Of a stretch of DNA of 38,229 nucleotides, positions 33,583 to 38,229 are shown piece after piece. Source of the stretch: Pseudomonas persica (lineage in GTDB: Bacteria > Pseudomonadota > Gammaproteobacteria > Pseudomonadales > Pseudomonadaceae); NCBI RefSeq assembly GCF_900291015.1, contig NZ_OLKL01000051.1, forward strand, positions 109,827 to 148,055, in the 5' to 3' direction. Each line of letters opens with the position of its first letter. The first letter of the stretch is position 1. The notes beneath the pieces were generated by a model. That model saw nothing but the letters and a program-made list of their open reading frames with translations. It was not told where the DNA came from and did no database searches. Position numbers and translations under genes: made by a program.

Positions 33583-35013
33583 ATGAACTCGCCCAGTGCC
33601 TTGCCCCCTGTGCAATCAGACCTCGACCTTGCGGCGACGTTCGCCGCCCAGCGCCAGGCCTTTGCCGGCAACCCGTTGCCACCGGCGGCGCAGCGGCGCC
33701 AATGGCTGAAAGGCCTGCGTGAAGCTTTGCTGGCCGGCCAGGCCGAACTGATCGAGGCCATCGGCGAGGACTTTGAAGGGCGCAGCGCCGACGAGACCCT
33801 GCTGGCCGAGCTGCTGCCCTCGGTGCAAGGCCTGCGCCACGCCGAAAAGCACCTGCAACGCTGGATGCGCGCCAGCCGGCGCCGGGTCGGGCTGGCCTTC
33901 CAGCCGGCCAGCGCGCAGGTGCGCTACCAACCCCTGGGCGTGGTCGGCATCATCGTGCCGTGGAACTACCCGCTGCTCCTTGCCATCGGCCCGCTGACCT
34001 GTGCCCTGGCCGCCGGCAACCGGGTCATGCTCAAGCTCAGCGAAGCCACGCCCGCCACTGGCCTGGCGCTGAAGCAGTTGCTGGAGCGGGTGTTCCCCGG
34101 CGACCTGGTCAGCGTGGTGCTCGGCGAGATCGAGGTAGGCCAGGCCTTTGCCCGCCTACCGTTCGACCACCTGCTGTTCACCGGAGCCACCAGCGTCGGG
34201 CGCCAGGTGATGCTGGCCGCGGCGCACAACCTGACCCCGGTCACCCTGGAGCTGGGTGGCAAATCACCGGCCATAGTCTCGGCCGAAGTACCGCTGGACA
34301 GCGCCGCCGAACGCATAGCCTTCGGCAAGACCCTCAACGCTGGCCAGACCTGCGTCGCCCCCGATTACGTGCTGGTACCGCGCGAGCGGCTGGAGGCCTT
34401 CAGCGACGCCTACCAGCGTGCCGTGCACCGGCTGTACCCGCGCATCGCCGACAATCCCGACTACACCGCCATCATCAACCCGCGCCAACTGCAGCGCTTG
34501 CAGCACCTGCTGGACGATGCGCGCGCCCAGGGTGCGCAGGTGCTCGACCTGTACCCCGGCGAAACCCGCCAAGGCCGGCGCCTGCCGCCACACCTGCTGC
34601 TGGGGGTGAATGACAGCATGCAGGTGATGCAGGACGAAATCTTTGGCCCGCTGCTGCCGCTGGTGCCCTACGACAACCTCGAACAGGCCCTGGCCTACAT
34701 CAACCAGCGCCCACGCCCGCTGGCGCTGTACTACTTCGGCTATGACCGCGCCGCCCAGGAGCAGGTGTTGCGTCACACCCACTCCGGCGGAGTGTGCCTG
34801 AACGACACCCTGCTGCACGTGGCCCAGGACGACTTGCCGTTCGGCGGCATCGGCCCTTCAGGCATGGGCCATTACCACGGCCACGACGGATTCCTGACCT
34901 TCAGCAAGGCCAAGGCGGTGCTGGCCAAGCAACGCTTCAACGCTACCCGGCTTATCTATCCACCTTATGGCAAAGCCTTGCAGCGCCTGATCTTCAAGCT
35001 GTTCATCCGCTGA
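33583..35013 (+). CDS. laoC: Aldehyde dehydrogenase (coniferyl/long-chain aldehyde type), LaoC-like
   Basis: NAD(P)-dependent oxidation of an aldehyde to the acid. The 476-residue ALDH has the cofactor motif GIIVPWNYPLLLAIGP, the general base E223 in LELGGKSPAIV and the nucleophile C257 in NAGQTCVAPDYVLV. Sequences like this are often labelled coniferyl aldehyde dehydrogenase; the context with a TetR gene and a GMC oxidoreductase points to fatty aldehydes made by the neighbour. No signal peptide, so it is cytoplasmic. laoB follows after 10 bases. Confidence 0.88.
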   Translation: MNSPSALPPVQSDLDLAATFAAQRQAFAGNPLPPAAQRRQWLKGLREALLAGQAELIEAIGEDFEGRSADETLLAELLPSVQGLRHAEKHLQRWMRASRRRVGLAFQPASAQVRYQPLGVVGIIVPWNYPLLLAIGPLTCALAAGNRVMLKLSEATPATGLALKQLLERVFPGDLVSVVLGEIEVGQAFARLPFDHLLFTGATSVGRQVMLAAAHNLTPVTLELGGKSPAIVSAEVPLDSAAERIAFGKTLNAGQTCVAPDYVLVPRERLEAFSDAYQRAVHRLYPRIADNPDYTAIINPRQLQRLQHLLDDARAQGAQVLDLYPGETRQGRRLPPHLLLGVNDSMQVMQDEIFGPLLPLVPYDNLEQALAYINQRPRPLALYYFGYDRAAQEQVLRHTHSGGVCLNDTLLHVAQDDLPFGGIGPSGMGHYHGHDGFLTFSKAKAVLAKQRFNATRLIYPPYGKALQRLIFKLFIR

Positions 35014-35023
35014 GGGCCGGCCC

Positions 35024-35509
35024 ATGCACCGCCGCGAACTGCTGCGCTTCAGCCTTGGCGCCAGCGTCTTTCTGGCCGGTACCAGCCTGGTCGGCTGCAG
35101 CGCACAGACTGCCGCGACAGGCTACCAGGTACTGCGCGACGACGACCTGCCGCTGCTGCGCGCGCTGATCCCGGTGGTACTGGCCGGCACGCAGGCCGCC
35201 GAGGCGCTGGTGCTGCACAGCCTCGACCATAAGCTGGCCGTGCTGTCACCGGAAATGCTCAAGCTCACCCGGCAGTTGTTCGACGTGCTCAGCCTGCCGC
35301 TCACCCGTGGCCCCCTGACCGGTGTCTGGGGCGCCTGGGAGCAAGCCAGCGCCACGCAGGTCACGGCCTTCCTGCACCGTTGGCAGGACAGCTCGCTGAA
35401 CCTGCTGCGCATGGGCCACGCCTCGCTGCTGCAGTTGCTGCAAATGGCCTGGTACGAACGCCCCGAATCCTGGGCCGCCTGCGGCTACCCGGGGCCACCG
35501 AAAATCTGA
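35024..35509 (+). CDS. laoB: Tat-signal small subunit, LaoB-like
   Basis: A 161-residue protein with a twin-arginine leader (RRELLRF at 3-9, hydrophobic LGASVFLAGTSL) ending in LVGC, which also fits a lipobox (Cys25), so it may be a Tat-exported lipoprotein. The rest resembles gluconate 2-dehydrogenase subunit 3: helical, with LRALIPVVL near 45-55. In that family the small subunit carries the leader and takes the folded GMC subunit across the membrane; I infer the same for the adjacent gene. laoA starts 20 bases later. Confidence 0.8.
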   Translation: MHRRELLRFSLGASVFLAGTSLVGCSAQTAATGYQVLRDDDLPLLRALIPVVLAGTQAAEALVLHSLDHKLAVLSPEMLKLTRQLFDVLSLPLTRGPLTGVWGAWEQASATQVTAFLHRWQDSSLNLLRMGHASLLQLLQMAWYERPESWAACGYPGPPKI

Positions 35510-35529
35510 AAACAACAAGAGCAGTGCCA

Positions 35530-37128
35530 ATGCCTGTCCCCGACCCGTTTCGCCAAGGCCTGGAAAGCGGCTGGATCACCCACGATGCCTCGCGCCTGGA
35601 GCACGACCTCACGCTGGAAGCCGATGTTGCCGTGATCGGCAGCGGTGCCGGTGGCGCTACCAGCGCGCAGATGCTCAGCACTGCCGGTTTCAAGGTACTG
35701 CTGATCGAAGAAGGCCCGCTGAAGACCAGCAGCGATTTCCACCTGCTGGAAAACGAAGCCTACGCCAGCCTGTACCAGGAAGGCCTGGGCCGCATGAGCA
35801 AGGATGGCGCCATCACCATCCTCCAGGGCCGTGCCGTGGGCGGCACCACGCTGGTCAATTGGACCTCGAGCTTTCGCACCCCGCCACAGACCTTGGCGCA
35901 CTGGGCCTCGGCCCACAACGTGAGCGGCCTGGGCGAGGAGCAAATGCGCCCCTGGTTCGAACGCATCGAGCAGGAACTGGGCATCACCCCCTGGGCCCTG
36001 CCACCGAATGCCAACAACGACGTTCTGCGCCGAGGCTGCGAACAGCTGGGCTACCGCTGGGCGGTGATTCCGCGCAACGTGCGCGGCTGCTGGAACCTGG
36101 GCTACTGCGGCATGGGTTGCCCGGTGAATGCCAAGCAATCGATGTTGGTGACGCGTATTCCCGCCACCCTCGAACAGGGCGGTGAGCTGCTGTACCTGGC
36201 TCGGGCCGAGCGTTTCGAACACAACGGTGAGCGCATCCTGGGCCTGACCTGCCAGGCGCTGGATCCCCAGGGCATACACCCCACAGGCCGGCTGGTTCGC
36301 GTTCGTGCGCGCCACTACCTGCTCGCCGGTGGCGGTATCAACAGCCCGGCCCTGCTGCTGCGCTCGACCGCGCCCGACCCGCATGGCCGCCTGGGCAAAC
36401 GTACCTTCCTGCACCTGGTCAACTTCAGCGCAGCGCGCTTCAACGACCGTATCGACCCCTACTTCGGCGCCCCACAGTCCATCTACAGCGACCATTTCCA
36501 ATGGCAAGACGGCAGCGACGGCCCGATCGGCTACAAGCTGGAAGTGCCGCCCTTGCACCCGGCCTTGGCCAGCACCCTGCTGGGCGGGCACGGCCACGAG
36601 AATGCCCTGCGCATGGCCGAGCTGCCACATACCCACGTGATGCTGGCACTGCTGCGTGACGGCTTCCACCCGCAAAGCCAGGGCGGAGCCGTGGAGCTGC
36701 GCGGCGATGGCTCACCGGTGCTCGATTACCCGCTCACCGACTACCTGCGCGACGGCCTGCGCCGCGCCTACCGCAGCATGGCGCAGATCCAGTTCGCCGC
36801 CGGCGCCACCCAGGTTACCCCCGTGCACAGCGATGCCAGCGCCGCGCCCAGCCTGGAACAGGCCTTGTCGATGATCGACAAGTTGCGCCTGGAGCCGTTC
36901 CGCACGCGCCTGGGCAGCGCCCACGTGATGGGTGGCTGCGCCCTCGGCGACGACCCGCGCCAGGCGGTGTGCGACAGCCTGGGCCGCCATCACCAGCTGG
37001 AAAACCTGTCGATTCACGACGGTTCGCTGTTCCCCACCAGCATCGGCGCCAACCCGCAACTTTCGGTGTATGCCATCAGCGCCAGGCTCAGCGAAGCGCT
37101 GGTCGCCCGCCTGGCACACAGCGCATGA
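35530..37128 (+). CDS. laoA: GMC-family FAD alcohol dehydrogenase, LaoA-like
   Basis: A 532-residue glucose-methanol-choline oxidoreductase. FAD-binding VAVIGSGAGGATSAQML (34-50), the RAVGGTTLVNW loop, a Cys-containing GCWNLGYCGMGCPVNAKQS segment, and the C-terminal GMC domain with HVMGGCALGDDP and IHDGSLFPTSIGANP. By synteny with LaoA it oxidises long-chain alcohols to aldehydes for LaoC. It has no signal peptide of its own; export, if any, must depend on the Tat leader of the preceding small subunit. The usual third partner, a membrane cytochrome c, is not encoded here. ATG 35530 is chosen by homology; the open frame extends upstream into laoB. Confidence 0.88.
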   Translation: MPVPDPFRQGLESGWITHDASRLEHDLTLEADVAVIGSGAGGATSAQMLSTAGFKVLLIEEGPLKTSSDFHLLENEAYASLYQEGLGRMSKDGAITILQGRAVGGTTLVNWTSSFRTPPQTLAHWASAHNVSGLGEEQMRPWFERIEQELGITPWALPPNANNDVLRRGCEQLGYRWAVIPRNVRGCWNLGYCGMGCPVNAKQSMLVTRIPATLEQGGELLYLARAERFEHNGERILGLTCQALDPQGIHPTGRLVRVRARHYLLAGGGINSPALLLRSTAPDPHGRLGKRTFLHLVNFSAARFNDRIDPYFGAPQSIYSDHFQWQDGSDGPIGYKLEVPPLHPALASTLLGGHGHENALRMAELPHTHVMLALLRDGFHPQSQGGAVELRGDGSPVLDYPLTDYLRDGLRRAYRSMAQIQFAAGATQVTPVHSDASAAPSLEQALSMIDKLRLEPFRTRLGSAHVMGGCALGDDPRQAVCDSLGRHHQLENLSIHDGSLFPTSIGANPQLSVYAISARLSEALVARLAHSA

Positions 37129-37240
37129 CAAGGAACAGGGCCCCTGTCTATAGTGCCATCAGCCGGCCGCATGACTTGGCCGGGGCGCCGTCGCTGCGCT
37201 ACCATCCGACTCCCCAACGCACTCCAGCCAGGATGACGCG

Positions 37241-37720
37241 ATGAACCGAGTGTTGTACCCGGGTACTTTCGACCCCATTACCAAAGGCCATGGCGATCTG
37301 GTCGAGCGCGCCTCGCGGCTGTTCGACCACGTGATCATCGCGGTGGCGGCCAGCCCCAAGAAGAACCCGCTGTTCCCGCTGGAGCAACGGGTGGAGCTCG
37401 CCCGTGAGGTCACCAAGCACCTGCCCAATGTCGAAGTCATCGGCTTCTCCTCGCTGCTGGCACATTTCGCCAAGGAACAGGGCGCCAACGTCTTCCTGCG
37501 CGGCCTGCGTGCGGTATCCGACTTCGAGTACGAGTTCCAGCTGGCGAACATGAACCGGCAACTGGCGCCCGACGTCGAGAGCCTGTTCCTCACGCCTTCG
37601 GAGCGCTACTCGTTCATTTCCTCGACCCTGGTCCGGGAAATTGCTGCGCTGGGGGGGGATATCAGCAAGTTCGTCCACCCGGTGGTAGCCGATGCGCTGA
37701 CCGAACGCTTCAAGAAGTAA
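37241..37720 (+). CDS. coaD: Phosphopantetheine adenylyltransferase
   Basis: Fourth step of coenzyme A synthesis: ATP plus 4'-phosphopantetheine to dephospho-CoA. The 159 residues are the standard length. The nucleotidyltransferase motif is YPGTFDPITKGHGDL (6-20, T9 and H17), and ISSTLVREIA near the C-terminus is the second signature. A 112-base gap separates it from laoA, so it probably has its own promoter, which I cannot define. Confidence 0.97.
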   Translation: MNRVLYPGTFDPITKGHGDLVERASRLFDHVIIAVAASPKKNPLFPLEQRVELAREVTKHLPNVEVIGFSSLLAHFAKEQGANVFLRGLRAVSDFEYEFQLANMNRQLAPDVESLFLTPSERYSFISSTLVREIAALGGDISKFVHPVVADALTERFKK

Positions 37721-37740
37721 TCTTTAGCGGCTGATCATCG

Positions 37741-37761
37741 CGCCCGCGTGCACTGCGGGCG
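37741..37761 (+). terminator. Hairpin after coaD
   Basis: CGCCCGC (37741-37747) pairs with GCGGGCG (37755-37761) around a 7-base loop, 20 bases after the coaD stop. No T-run follows, so it is at best a weak terminator. Confidence 0.4.
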
Positions 37762-37828
37762 TGAATGCGGCACAATTGTGCCCACTGCGTTGAACATGCC
37801 CGGGCGCTGAGCCCCGGCCGGAGTCCCC

Positions 37829-38080
37829 ATGTCCCTGATCATCACCGACGATTGCATCAACTGCGACGTCTGCGAACCCGAGTGCCCGAACGAGGCGATC
37901 TCCCAAGGCGAAGAGATCTACGTGATCGACCCTAACCTGTGCACCCAGTGCGTAGGCCATTACGACGAGCCGCAATGCCAGCAGGTTTGCCCGGTCGACT
38001 GCATCCCGCTGGATGAAGCGCACCCGGAAACCGAAGAAGAGCTGATGGCCAAGTATCGCCGGATTACCGGCAAGGCCTGA
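37829..38080 (+). CDS. fdx: 2[4Fe-4S] ferredoxin, YfhL type
   Basis: An 83-residue ferredoxin with two cluster motifs: C9-x2-C12-x2-C15-x3-C19 and C38-x2-C41-x8-C50-x3-C54, plus C58. The extended loop between C41 and C50 and the C-terminal helix (HPETEEELMAKYRRITG) mark the Alvin/YfhL-type ferredoxins with very low potentials. It follows coaD by 108 bases with GGAG before the ATG, the same coaD-fdx order as in P. aeruginosa. The redox partner is not known from the context. Confidence 0.95.
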   Translation: MSLIITDDCINCDVCEPECPNEAISQGEEIYVIDPNLCTQCVGHYDEPQCQQVCPVDCIPLDEAHPETEEELMAKYRRITGKA

Positions 38081-38092
38081 TATCAGCTCAGT

Positions 38093-38122
38093 CCTCATCG
38101 CCGGCAAGCCAGCGCCCACAGG
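38093..38122 (+). repeat. Single REP unit after the ferredoxin gene
   Basis: One unit of the GGCAAGCC variant, matching the priA-argS REP except for AGCGCCC in place of AGCTCCC. No inverted partner of the same type follows; instead the terminal 76-bp repeat begins 31 bases later with CTGTGGGAG, which may stand in for the partner unit. Confidence 0.85.
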
Positions 38123-38153
38123 GTTCTCACGGTTCTCAAGGGCAGTGCAGTAC

Positions 38154-38229
38154 CTGTGGGAGATGGCCCAGCCCTTTGGGCTGCGCTGTCGCATAGAGAA
38201 CTGAATTCGCAAGCGGTCCGTGCATCCTG
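38154..38229. repeat. Right copy of 76-bp terminal inverted repeat
   Basis: Exact reverse complement of 3-78. It begins with CTGTGGGAGATGGCCCAGCC, so its first bases resemble the inner end of a REP unit, and continues with about 50 bases unlike REP. With the REP unit at 38093 it could form a hybrid REP pair. Confidence 0.9.

Overview
The window is a 38.2-kb stretch of GC-rich chromosome from a Pseudomonas of the P. putida group. The evidence is the gene order (maeB-rpmE-priA-argS; yggS-proC-yggT-metX-metW-rdgB-hemW; trmB-thiG-thiS; mtgA; rpoH-ftsX-ftsE-ftsY; rsmD; coaD-fdx) and several copies of the P. putida-type REP palindrome, whose core contains GGGTAAACCCGCTCCCACA or GGCAAGCCAGCTCCCACA. 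I see 40 protein genes, no rRNA or tRNA gene, no CRISPR array, no insertion sequence and no prophage. No gene-free stretch exceeds about 240 bases.

Layout. 1-2.7 kb (minus): malic enzyme, a secreted thermonuclease-like protein and ribosomal protein L31. 2.8-7.7 kb (plus): PriA, ArgS and a SPOR-domain protein. 7.7-10.1 kb: a TM2 membrane protein (minus), a secreted NlpC/P60 peptidase (plus) and an orphan PilT-like ATPase (minus). 10.1-16.7 kb (plus): a dense run covering PLP homeostasis, proline synthesis, YggT, methionine synthesis (metX-metW), a DUF4426 exported protein, RdgB, HemW and a DUF3392 membrane protein. 16.8-19.1 kb (minus): trmB, thiG, thiS, DUF423. 19.1-19.8 kb (plus): mtgA. 20.0-24.2 kb (minus): rpoH, ftsX, ftsE, ftsY. 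24.4-30.7 kb (plus): two M16 metallopeptidase pairs flanking rsmD, then a YheT-type hydrolase. 31.9-33.4 kb (minus): a sulfurtransferase and a TetR regulator. 33.6-37.1 kb (plus): an aldehyde dehydrogenase, a Tat-signal small subunit and a GMC oxidoreductase, which with the TetR gene match the LaoABCR long-chain alcohol/aldehyde oxidation system of P. aeruginosa. 37.2-38.1 kb (plus): coaD and a 2[4Fe-4S] ferredoxin.

Most of the window is core housekeeping DNA. The least ordinary part is 27.9-30.7 kb: a second M16 pair (one catalytic, one degenerate subunit) with no signal peptides and visibly lower GC than its neighbours, placed right after a normal exported pair plus rsmD. Its first start codon lies beside a stem-loop that encloses the ribosome binding site. 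Other points of interest are a REP-like sequence translated inside ftsY, an rpmE terminator that doubles as the nuclease signal-peptide code, an AlgU-type promoter before rpoH, and an exact 76-bp inverted repeat at the two window ends, which most likely marks contig breaks at a multicopy repeat.
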